Positions 1 through 6,992 of a DNA stretch of 41,488 nt are shown piece after piece. Position numbers and translations under genes: made by a program. The stretch is taken from assembly GCA_009785795.1 (NCBI GenBank), contig WQVN01000007.1, forward strand, positions 1 to 41,488. Reading direction: 5' to 3'. This DNA comes from Coriobacteriia bacterium. Its GTDB lineage: Bacteria > Actinomycetota > Coriobacteriia > WRKU01 > WQUG01. Numbering within the stretch: position 1 is the stretch's first letter; each line of letters starts with the position of its first letter. The notes beneath the pieces were generated by a model. The model did no database searches. It had not been told where the DNA came from and saw only the letters and a list, made by a program, of their open reading frames with translations.

Positions 1-1
1 C

Positions 2-553
2 CATCGTCACTATGCAGACTATGATCGAAGTCTACAAATAACACGGGCAGACTATCAAAAACATTATCATCCTAGTGAGACTAGCGGCAAAATTGCCTGC
101 TACGTTCCTGCGCACAAGATGACACGTGCAATACTCAAGAATATCAATTTTGCCAACGAACTTAGCAACAACGTCACACTGCTGCACGTTGCGCGCGACG
201 CAGATGCAGAGCAGGAATTCCGTCGTCAATACCGCGAACTAGGAGTGAGTGTGCCGCTTGTAGTTCTCAAAAGTCCTTATCGTGATCTTGCAACGCCTAT
301 CGTTAATTTCCTTGATGACCAAGAAGCAAGGCTTGAAAGTGGTCACAGCATTGCCGTTGTTATGACGCGCATTACCTTTGACCACTACTATGATAATCTG
401 CTGCATAATCAGACAGCCTACTTCCTAACGCGTGCCTTACGTGACTATAAAGACACTGCTACAATAGCGGTTCCGTATCACATGAATTTGCAAAAAATCC
501 GCGATACGTATGTCTCTGCGGACGATCAGTTGCAAGAATCAAGCAAAAAGTAA
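2..553 (+). CDS. APC-family amino acid permease, C-terminal part (5' end outside window)
   Basis: The frame is open from the first complete codon at base 2, so this is the tail of a larger gene, although an internal ATG at 119 could mislead a gene caller. The 183 visible residues form the cytoplasmic C-terminal domain of APC-type transporters: a YVPAHKMTRAILKNINFA stretch, then a DVTLLHVARDADAE-like strand and helix, then SPYRDLATPIVNFLDD. This resembles the universal-stress-like tail of many bacterial permeases of this superfamily. No membrane helices are visible because they lie upstream. The substrate cannot be deduced from this part. The gene ends with a Lys/Ser-rich tail and TAA. No clear terminator follows; an IS-like scar starts at the stop codon. 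Family assignment is from recognition of the tail pattern and is moderately sure. Confidence 0.72.
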   Translation, partial: HRHYADYDRSLQITRADYQKHYHPSETSGKIACYVPAHKMTRAILKNINFANELSNNVTLLHVARDADAEQEFRRQYRELGVSVPLVVLKSPYRDLATPIVNFLDDQEARLESGHSIAVVMTRITFDHYYDNLLHNQTAYFLTRALRDYKDTATIAVPYHMNLQKIRDTYVSADDQLQESSKK

Positions 554-657
554 TTGGCAGAGTCTGTCCATTTCAGGACAGTTCTCCTATCTAAATCTTG
601 GCGGAATTTGTACAAGCTTACAACGATTTGTTCTGGCTTGTAATGCTTTCTTGCCAT
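526..657 (-). pseudogene. Truncated IS3-type OrfA transposase start (IS scar)
   Basis: On the minus strand a 43-codon ORF starts at ATG 657 behind a good ribosome binding site (AAAGGAAT, seven to eight bases upstream). Its first residues, MARKHYKPEQIV, are typical of the helix-turn-helix N-terminus of IS3-family OrfA proteins. After about 15 residues the sequence loses resemblance, and the frame stops at 526-528 inside the permease gene. A dyad TGTCC...GGACA at 565-580 could be a relic of an element end. I read this as a deletion remnant of an insertion sequence, not a working gene. The match is short, so the family label is tentative. Confidence 0.4.
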
Positions 658-665
658 GATTATTC

Positions 666-703
666 CTTTCAAAGTAGTAGTGCTATTCTACTAACTATGA
701 AAG
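666..703. repeat. Imperfect inverted repeat in the intergenic scar
   Basis: Nested complementary arms are visible: CTTTCA (666-671) pairs with TGAAAG (698-703), and TAGTAG (675-680) pairs with CTACTA (688-693) around a 7-base loop. It lies between the transposase-like start and the hypothetical gene at 779. It may be part of an old IS end or an operator or hairpin. No T-run follows, so it is not a typical terminator. Confidence 0.5.
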
Positions 704-778
704 TGGTACAGGATTAGGGGGCAAGATCATGCCAGTTCAAGCAGTGATGACTTTTCAATTCTAGTTTTTGTTACAGAT

Positions 779-1063
779 TTGTCTTTTGGGTTAGATGATC
801 TGGGAATGTCACTTGAGGAATACGAAGAATTATTTTTCAATCATGAAGTTGCAGACTATCAAGGCTATAAACTTACTAGTATTGATATTGAGGTAGGTAC
901 TATTGAAGTGCGTAGGCAGGAAGAAGACGGCTTTTCATCATATATTCTCCTAATTGGGCAGAGCTACGTTCAAATATCTGGCGCAGGCAAATCAGATGTG
1001 ACTCTGCTAACTGAGGCAGAAAACAACAAGCTAACTTCTATCGTGGCCACAATTTCGTATTAG
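779..1063 (+). CDS. Small hypothetical acidic protein, start uncertain
   Basis: A 94-codon frame ending with TAG at 1063. The sequence is acidic with alternating polar and hydrophobic stretches (LEEYEELFFNHEVADYQG, then SIDIEVGTIEVRR), suggesting a small mixed alpha/beta cytosolic protein; I recognise no family. The start is a problem. TTG 779 has no ribosome binding site; ATG 806 has only a GGGA next to it; and the frame stays open back to 701 without an ATG. Because an IS-like scar lies directly upstream, the original 5' end may have been lost and the gene may be decaying. It could also be an immunity- or antitoxin-like protein, but nothing in the sequence shows that. Confidence 0.45.
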   Translation: MSFGLDDLGMSLEEYEELFFNHEVADYQGYKLTSIDIEVGTIEVRRQEEDGFSSYILLIGQSYVQISGAGKSDVTLLTEAENNKLTSIVATISY

Positions 1064-1066
1064 TTG

Positions 1067-1117
1067 TGGTGCAAATCGGGAAAAATATTCCTGATTTGCA
1101 CCAATGTCTGCTATACT
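1067..1117 (+). promoter_or_regulatory. Large inverted repeat overlapping the promoter of the AAA_14 gene
   Basis: Arms 1067-1082 and 1088-1103 (GTGCAAATC... / ...GATTTGCAC) pair over 16 bases, with a single G-T position and a 5-base AAATA loop. A -10 box TATACT sits at 1112-1117, exactly six bases before the ATG at 1124, so transcription should start at or next to the start codon. The repeat therefore covers the -35 region, as expected for an operator. It could also act as a hairpin ending transcription of the upstream gene, but it has no T-run. Confidence 0.6.
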
Positions 1118-1123
1118 GCTGGC

Positions 1124-2305
1124 ATGATTAAGCGAGATATTGAGCAAACTCTAGCACGACTCATGAATGGATTTCCAGTAGTGGTTGTGGCAGGTCCCAG
1201 ACAGTCGGGAAAGACAACTCTGCTTCAGCAGATGCTGCCAGACTATCATTATTTCAATTTAGAAGATCCTGATACCTTTGTTTTGGTCGAGGCTGATCCT
1301 GGTGGCTTTATTCGAACCAATAACAAAAATGTCATCATTGATGAAGTTCAGAAAATGCCTCAATTGCTTTCCTACATCCAAGTGCTTTCTGACGAACAAA
1401 AAGAAATGGGCAATTTTTTGCTTTCGGGATCAGAAAACATACTACTTTCTGAAAAGATAAGCCAATCTTTGGCGGGACGAGCTGCATATTTGAACCTGTT
1501 CCCATTTGCGCTTACTGAAATTGCGAAAACGACAAATCCAGCAGATGATGTTTATGAACAGCTGTTAAAAGGGTGCTACCCGGCAGTTTACGATCGCGAT
1601 GTGACGCCTCTCGACTACTACAATCAATATTTGGCAACTTACATAGAGCGAGATGTTAAGCAAATTACGAATGTACACAATTTAGCACTCTTTCGCAAAT
1701 TCCTAGCACTTCTTGCAGGAAGGGTTGGCAACCTTGTCAATTATGCTTCACTCTCGAATGATGTTGGTGTTGATGCAAAGACAATAGAAAATTGGCTGTC
1801 GATACTTGAAGCATCTTTTCTTTTAGTTCGCCTGCAGCCGTTCCATTCTAATCTGGGTAAGCGCCATATAAAGTCAGCAAAAATGTATTTTACTGATCCA
1901 GGGATTGTGTGTAGACTGTTGGGGATAAGGAGTGCAAATGAGCTTTTTGCACATCCGCTCATAGGAAATATTTTTGAAAATTTCTGCATTGCTGAAGCAC
2001 TCAAGCAAAGAGCAAATTTTGAATTGCCAAGCAAATTTTACTTCTACAGAGATGCAAAAGGTAAAGAACTTGACCTCATCGTAGAGGATGGATTAACGCT
2101 CACTCTTGTAGAAATCAAGTCAGCGCAAACCTATGCGTCGAATTTTCGGGCAGGGCTAGATTTTTTTGAAAGCCTCATACAGGATTCCCATTATAGAATA
2201 GGTGAAAAATCCATAATCTATACAGGAAAAACTGCGCAAGTAGGTGATGTTGTTCTATACAACTGGCGTGATTGCTCACAATTGTTTCATGCAGGTGCAC
2301 AGTGA
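1124..2305 (+). CDS. AAA_14 / DUF4143 ATPase
   Basis: A 393-residue protein of the widespread AAA_14-DUF4143 ATPase family. The Walker A motif GPRQSGKT is at residues 24-31, the Walker B motif NVIIDEVQ around 69-76, followed by a sensor-like LLSGSENILL and the LAGRAAYLNLFPF segment characteristic of the family. The C-terminal DUF4143 part has a restriction-endonuclease-like pattern, ELDLIVEDG...LVEIKSA, giving the E/D-x-D and E-x-K residues of a PD-(D/E)XK fold. ATG 1124 is chosen over the upstream GTG/TTG frame because a TATACT box lies six bases before it and no ribosome binding site exists, suggesting a leaderless mRNA. The stop overlaps the next gene by four bases. The role of the family is not established; mobile or defence-like functions have been suggested and copy number varies between strains. 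Family confidence is high, function unknown. Confidence 0.88.
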   Translation: MIKRDIEQTLARLMNGFPVVVVAGPRQSGKTTLLQQMLPDYHYFNLEDPDTFVLVEADPGGFIRTNNKNVIIDEVQKMPQLLSYIQVLSDEQKEMGNFLLSGSENILLSEKISQSLAGRAAYLNLFPFALTEIAKTTNPADDVYEQLLKGCYPAVYDRDVTPLDYYNQYLATYIERDVKQITNVHNLALFRKFLALLAGRVGNLVNYASLSNDVGVDAKTIENWLSILEASFLLVRLQPFHSNLGKRHIKSAKMYFTDPGIVCRLLGIRSANELFAHPLIGNIFENFCIAEALKQRANFELPSKFYFYRDAKGKELDLIVEDGLTLTLVEIKSAQTYASNFRAGLDFFESLIQDSHYRIGEKSIIYTGKTAQVGDVVLYNWRDCSQLFHAGAQ

Positions 2306-4200
2306 CCGATATAGAAGAAGGCAGCAATACATTGTGGTCGAAAATTGAACCACTGCTTGCACACGTTGAGCGTCCTTCGCGCTATATTAATGGCGAATAT
2401 GGGGTGCCGCACTTGCCACTGTCGCAATCATCACAAGTGCAACTTAATGTTGGACTGTGCTATCCAGCTGCCTATGAATTGGGACAGTCCAATCAGGCGC
2501 TGCATGTGTTGTACGATCAGGCGAGCAGAGTAGAGGGTGTTCGCGTACAGCGCACATTTCTGCCAGGCGAGGACATGGCTACGTTGCTGAAAGAACAGCA
2601 GCTGTCACTGTTTACGCTTGAAGATTGCACGGCAGTAAATAAACTTGACGTGTTGGGCATTACTCTGCCATTTGAACTGTGCTTTCCTGCAGTGCTTGAG
2701 ATACTTGATTTGAGTGGATTACCTGTGCGTGCTGCGGATCGCACAGCAGATATGCCACTTGTTATTGTGGGTGGTCCTGCTGCCTATAATCCAGAGCCTA
2801 TTGCACCCTTTGTTGATGCTGTGTTTTTGGGCGAAGCTGATGGGGGAGCGCTAAGTGACATTTTAATTGCGCTACGTGATTTGCAGGCGAGCGATACATC
2901 ACCTAGCAGGCAGATGCAGATGGAAGCTTTAGCGCAAATACCTGGTGTTTATGTGCCCTGTCTTTTCGATAGCGGTGTGCAAGCTGAGCCAATCATGCGT
3001 CGTGTTGCACATGACTTTCATAGCGCAGACTTCACTCCGGCTTGTCTAATGGTTCCCTATGCAGAGCTTATTCATGATCGCCTTACCGTAGAAGTCAGAC
3101 GTGGATGTACACGCGGTTGTCGTTTTTGCCAGGCGGGCATTACCTATCGTCCGGTGCGTGAACGTAGTGCAGATAGCATTGTTGCAGCTGCGGTAACGGG
3201 CATAGAGCGCACGGGTTTTGACGAGGTCTCACTGACGTCATTGTCCACTACAGATTACAGCTTGATTGAAGAAGTCTTGCAGCGCCTGAAGCGACGTTTT
3301 GCTGGTACCGGCGTTAGCGTCAGCATACCTTCACTGCGCGTTGACAACTTCAGCATTGATCTCGTGCGCATTCTAGCTGACAGGGGAACAGGAGCTTCTA
3401 AAAAAAGCAGTTTAACTTTTGCACCAGAAGCAGGATCGCAGCGTCTGCGCGATGTCATCAATAAGGGTGTTACTGACCAACAGCTCCTTGATACTGTTGC
3501 CTATGCCTTTGAAAATGGTTGGACGCGCGTGAAGCTGTACTTCATGATTGGACTGCCTACCGAAACCGATGAAGATGTTACCGCTATAGGTGATCTGGTC
3601 AAGCAGGTTTTGCATACAGCACGCGAAAATGTCAATCCTAGCAAGCGCGGTTCAGTACAAATATCGGTCAGCGTTTCAACTTTTGTGCCTAAAGCACATA
3701 CACCCTTTCAGTGGGAGCCGCAATTGCTGCCAGAAGAAACGTTACGTCGCCAGAAAATCCTCCAAGGGGCGATTCCTCGCAAGGGCATAAAGCTCAGCTG
3801 GCATGACGCATCGGGTTCCTTTATTGAAGGACTTGTTGCACGTGGCGGACGAGAAATCGCTCCATTAATCGAGGAGGTCTGGCGCAGTGCGCAGGGAGCT
3901 GTTGCCTACGTAGATAATTTTGACTTTGATTACTGGGAAACGGCTGCGAACAATCTTAACGTCAACCTAGAATCACTTATTAACAATAGACTAGATTCAC
4001 AGGATTCGCTGCCTTGGAGTCACCTACATGCAGGAGTCAGCACAGATTGGTTGCTTGATGAGGCGGCAGCAGCTCGCAATGAACAGTTTACCCCAGACTG
4101 TGCTTTTGATACTTGCAGCAATTGTGATGTCTGCGACAACCTCAATGTTGACATTCACCTTGCAGATGACACAGTGCGGGCAGGTGCGCGCCATGACTAA
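2302..4200 (+). CDS. TIGR03960-family radical SAM protein
   Basis: A radical SAM enzyme of about 632 residues. The iron-sulfur motif VRRGCTRGCRFCQAG, with CxxxCxxC at about residues 269-276, is preceded by a long N-terminal region with an FVDAVFLGEADGG-type segment as in B12-binding-like radical SAM proteins. It is followed by TFAPEAGSQRLRDVINKG and MIGLPTETDEDV, typical of the MiaB/YgiQ-like SAM fold. The C-terminus is Cys-rich (CAFDTCSNCDVCDN) and may bind a second cluster or zinc. GTG 2302 is the start: AGGTG precedes it and it overlaps the previous stop as GTGA, implying translational coupling. In many Gram-positive bacteria this gene is followed by the DUF2344 gene and RNase E/G, exactly as here. 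The substrate is unknown; a role linked to RNA or ribosomes is inferred from that neighbourhood. Confidence 0.9.
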   Translation: MTDIEEGSNTLWSKIEPLLAHVERPSRYINGEYGVPHLPLSQSSQVQLNVGLCYPAAYELGQSNQALHVLYDQASRVEGVRVQRTFLPGEDMATLLKEQQLSLFTLEDCTAVNKLDVLGITLPFELCFPAVLEILDLSGLPVRAADRTADMPLVIVGGPAAYNPEPIAPFVDAVFLGEADGGALSDILIALRDLQASDTSPSRQMQMEALAQIPGVYVPCLFDSGVQAEPIMRRVAHDFHSADFTPACLMVPYAELIHDRLTVEVRRGCTRGCRFCQAGITYRPVRERSADSIVAAAVTGIERTGFDEVSLTSLSTTDYSLIEEVLQRLKRRFAGTGVSVSIPSLRVDNFSIDLVRILADRGTGASKKSSLTFAPEAGSQRLRDVINKGVTDQQLLDTVAYAFENGWTRVKLYFMIGLPTETDEDVTAIGDLVKQVLHTARENVNPSKRGSVQISVSVSTFVPKAHTPFQWEPQLLPEETLRRQKILQGAIPRKGIKLSWHDASGSFIEGLVARGGREIAPLIEEVWRSAQGAVAYVDNFDFDYWETAANNLNVNLESLINNRLDSQDSLPWSHLHAGVSTDWLLDEAAAARNEQFTPDCAFDTCSNCDVCDNLNVDIHLADDTVRAGARHD

Positions 4201-4927
4201 TCCGACACTTTTTCGCTTACGCATAGCTTATGCAAAACAAGGTCGTGGACGCTTTCTATCTCACCTGGAAGTTCAGCGCTACTTGACGCGTCTTGTTAGA
4301 CGTAGCGGACTGCCCTATGCTGTCTCGCAGGGCTTCAATCCCCAGATGCGTCTTGCCACAGGTCCTGCTCTTAGCGTTGCCGCTGCAGGCAAGCGCGAGT
4401 ACTGTGATCTTACCCTGATGACCTACGTAAAGCCTATGGACGCACTCCGCTGTCTGAATGAAGTTCAAACTGACTACTTGCCTGTGCTTGATGCTGCCTA
4501 TGTCGGCACAAAAGAGCCGTCACTCAACGCTGCGATTTGCGCACAAGCTATCTGCGCTACAATAGAGGATGCGTTTGCAGATATTAGCGCGGACGTCCAG
4601 CCAGAGGAACTGGCACAGCAATTGCAAGCGGGGTTGGCAGCCTTGCAGGCACGCGACACACTGGAAGTAGAGCTCAAAGACAAGACAAAAGTTTTTGATT
4701 CGGCCATGCATGTCCCGAAAGACATAGATGTGGTGACAAAGGGGTCAGCGCTACAGATTGGGCTGACTCTGCGAATCTCCCCTCAGGGGTCACTGCGCCC
4801 CGACGCTCTGCTCGCAGCATTGTTTCGTGCGGCAGATCTTCCTGCCCCAGACATAGGCTCAGTGAAGCTGCAAAGAACAGCACTCTATCTAGATGATGGA
4901 GAGGGCGGTTTGCGCCTACCGCTGTAA
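4193..4927 (+). CDS. TIGR03936 / DUF2344 protein, partner of the radical SAM enzyme
   Basis: A 244-residue protein beginning MTNPTLFRLRIAYAKQGRGR, with the conserved RFLSHLEVQRYLTRLVRR segment and SQGFNPQMRLATGPAL motif of the DUF2344 (TIGR03936) family. ATG 4193 is preferred over the more upstream in-frame ATG at 4028: it follows CAGGTG and overlaps the radical SAM stop by eight bases, whereas the longer frame would run deep into that gene. In some organisms the domain is fused to the upstream radical SAM protein, so the two probably work in one complex. No catalytic residues are recognised. It is likely cotranscribed with both the upstream gene and the RNase gene 78 bases downstream. Confidence 0.88.
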   Translation: MTNPTLFRLRIAYAKQGRGRFLSHLEVQRYLTRLVRRSGLPYAVSQGFNPQMRLATGPALSVAAAGKREYCDLTLMTYVKPMDALRCLNEVQTDYLPVLDAAYVGTKEPSLNAAICAQAICATIEDAFADISADVQPEELAQQLQAGLAALQARDTLEVELKDKTKVFDSAMHVPKDIDVVTKGSALQIGLTLRISPQGSLRPDALLAALFRAADLPAPDIGSVKLQRTALYLDDGEGGLRLPL

Positions 4928-5005
4928 TCGTTGCAGGATGAGCCGCCCTAGGCAGAGCGCGTCCATTGCGGACGGGTCTAGGCAATCTATGAGGGGCAAG
5001 GAGTG

Positions 5006-6535
5006 ATGGCAACATCAATTACACGTGAGATGCTCATCTCGCAAGACCATTCAGAGCTTCGCGTTGCCATATGTGAGGATAAGCAGCTGGTCGAGCTGTA
5101 TATCGAGCGTGCCAAACGCAGTGTCGTGGGCAACATTTACTTAGGTAAAGTTACCGATGTTCTGCCTGGTATGCAGGCAGCCTTTGTTGATATCGGGCTT
5201 GAGAAAAACACTTACTTATACATTGATGATTTGCGCGTTGATGGTGAAAGGGTTGAGTCTGCGCGTCAGATTTCAAGCTACCTACAAGTAGGGCAAACCG
5301 TTATGGTGCAAGTGGTCAAAGATGCAATGGGCACAAAAGGTGCACGCGTGACGATGGAATTGTCCATACCAGGACGTTTCCTTGTGCTTTTGCCTTATAG
5401 TGATCGCCGTGCTGTGTCAAAGAAGATCGGGGAATCGCAGCGTGAGGAACTGATTGCGCTAATGCAGCACGAATTATCAGAAGGTGTTGGTGCCATTGCA
5501 CGTACTGCCACAAAAGATGCTGCCACAGAAGATATTATTGCTGACATTAAGCTACTAACGCGCATCTGGGATCGTGTTAAGCGGCAAAGTATTGAGGTTG
5601 CAGCGCCTGATGTCTTGTACACAGAGGTTGATCTTGCTATGCGCAGTGCACGTGATATCTTTACTTCTGAATACAGTAGTCTGACCATTGACAACAGACA
5701 GACCTATGACAAGGTTGTAGGACTGATGAAGCGCTCGGCTCCCGAGCTGGTAAAGCGTGTCAATCTGTACCGTAGTCGCGGTGAGCCGCTTTTCAACCGC
5801 TACGACATTGAAGATGCGATTGCACAGTCATTGCGACGTGAAGTTTCCCTGCCCAGTGGCGGCTCAATTGTTATTGATAAAACAGAAGCATTAGTCACCA
5901 TTGATGTAAATACAGGCAGTTTTGTAGGCAAGCGTACGCTTGAAGATACACTGCTTAAAACAAACCTTGAGGCAGCGATAGAAGCAGTTCGCCAGTTACG
6001 TTTGCGTGATCTGGGCGGAATTATTATCATCGACTTCATCGACATGCAATTAGATGCCAGCAAGGAAAAGCTGCTTGAAGAATTGCAGGAATTACTTGCA
6101 CGCGATCGCACGCGAACAAAGCTTGTGGGACTTGACAGTTTGGGCTTGGTTGAGATTACGCGCAAGAACATCTCTGATGGCTTATTTCAAACGATTAGTG
6201 AAGTCTGTTCATATTGTGCAGGACAGGGACGACGTCTATCTGCAGCAACGCGCAGAATAGAAATTGACCGCAGGCTGCGCAACTATGTTGTGAGCAGTAA
6301 ACAGCAGTCCTTCCTTTTTGCCATCAATGATGAAACTTATGAAATTGTAACTGCTGCAGGTATCAATCTGGCAGCGGCCATCAAGGCAGATACAGGAAAA
6401 ATGGTTAGGCTATTTCCTGATTCTTCACTGCAGGCAATTGACTTTGAATGTTTGATAGAGGGACAAAGTCCGTCTAGTGCTGAACAGCGCAGTGTGCAAG
6501 CACCCGCTGCCGCTCGCTTCTTTGGCAGAGGTTAA
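5006..6535 (+). CDS. rng: Ribonuclease E/G family endoribonuclease
   Basis: About 509 residues, the length of RNase G-like proteins without the long RNase E scaffold tail. An S1 RNA-binding domain lies near residues 35-115 (VGNIYLGKVTDVLPGMQAAF...VDIGLEKNTYLYI). The catalytic Mg-binding acidic residues are in TIDVNTGSFVGKR near residue 298 and IIIDFIDM near 341. The Zn-link CSYCAGQGR near 400 holds the dimer in this family. It cleaves single-stranded AU-rich RNA in rRNA maturation and mRNA decay. ATG 5006 has GAGGGG nine bases upstream; a GTG three bases earlier is also possible. It ends one base before the stop codon of the converging lipoprotein gene, so there is no room for a terminator. 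The usual followers rplU-rpmA-obg are absent. Confidence 0.95.
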   Translation: MATSITREMLISQDHSELRVAICEDKQLVELYIERAKRSVVGNIYLGKVTDVLPGMQAAFVDIGLEKNTYLYIDDLRVDGERVESARQISSYLQVGQTVMVQVVKDAMGTKGARVTMELSIPGRFLVLLPYSDRRAVSKKIGESQREELIALMQHELSEGVGAIARTATKDAATEDIIADIKLLTRIWDRVKRQSIEVAAPDVLYTEVDLAMRSARDIFTSEYSSLTIDNRQTYDKVVGLMKRSAPELVKRVNLYRSRGEPLFNRYDIEDAIAQSLRREVSLPSGGSIVIDKTEALVTIDVNTGSFVGKRTLEDTLLKTNLEAAIEAVRQLRLRDLGGIIIIDFIDMQLDASKEKLLEELQELLARDRTRTKLVGLDSLGLVEITRKNISDGLFQTISEVCSYCAGQGRRLSAATRRIEIDRRLRNYVVSSKQQSFLFAINDETYEIVTAAGINLAAAIKADTGKMVRLFPDSSLQAIDFECLIEGQSPSSAEQRSVQAPAAARFFGRG

Positions 6536-6955
6536 CTATTCGGCCGGTTGCGTGAACAGACGATGCATAACGTTATCTTCAACGGTGATGCTGTCTGCCA
6601 TAAAGACCCACATGGCTCCCACATATTCAAATCTGCCAGTCATGTCAACGACATCGCCTGGCACAGGCATAGGTGAGCCACCCACGTTGTTTGCAAGCAT
6701 TCTAGTGGTTCCACAGTTTAGATATCCGCAGCCCAAAATATAGACATTGTCTACGATGGCAAAGGTAGCGGGATGATCAGGAGAAATTTGTGTGACGGTG
6801 GCAGTTAGCTCGAATGGCTGCTGATACTCAAGAGGATTGTCAAAGACATCGCCAACTTGTAGGGGACCACCACCACAGCCCATTAGTGCAAATACAGCAA
6901 AGGTGCTTAAAGTAGCAATGGCAGCAAATTTCATGAGTGTAGTAGCTCTTAGCAC
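6536..6955 (-). CDS. Small lipoprotein with OB-fold (tRNA_anti-like) character
   Basis: A 139-residue secreted lipoprotein. The hydrophobic stretch AAIATLSTFAVFALMGC ends in a lipobox (LMGC), predicting lipidation at Cys 26 and attachment to the outer face of the membrane. The mature part (FDNPLEYQQPFELTATVTQI...PGDVVDMTGRFEYVG...VFMADSITVED) alternates strands as in tRNA_anti-like/OB-fold lipoproteins; this assignment is by pattern and moderate. The GTG start at 6955 has a perfect AGGAGG five bases upstream (6961-6966), which decides it over the inner ATG. It lies 37 bases downstream of hypF on the same strand and is probably cotranscribed with it; no metal-binding motif linking it to hydrogenase is seen. 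Two Cys (GCGYLNCG) might form a disulfide. Confidence 0.8.
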   Translation of the reverse strand: MLRATTLMKFAAIATLSTFAVFALMGCGGGPLQVGDVFDNPLEYQQPFELTATVTQISPDHPATFAIVDNVYILGCGYLNCGTTRMLANNVGGSPMPVPGDVVDMTGRFEYVGAMWVFMADSITVEDNVMHRLFTQPAE

Positions 6956-6992
6956 AAGATCCTCCTAAAGTATGTACAACTTACCGTTCATT

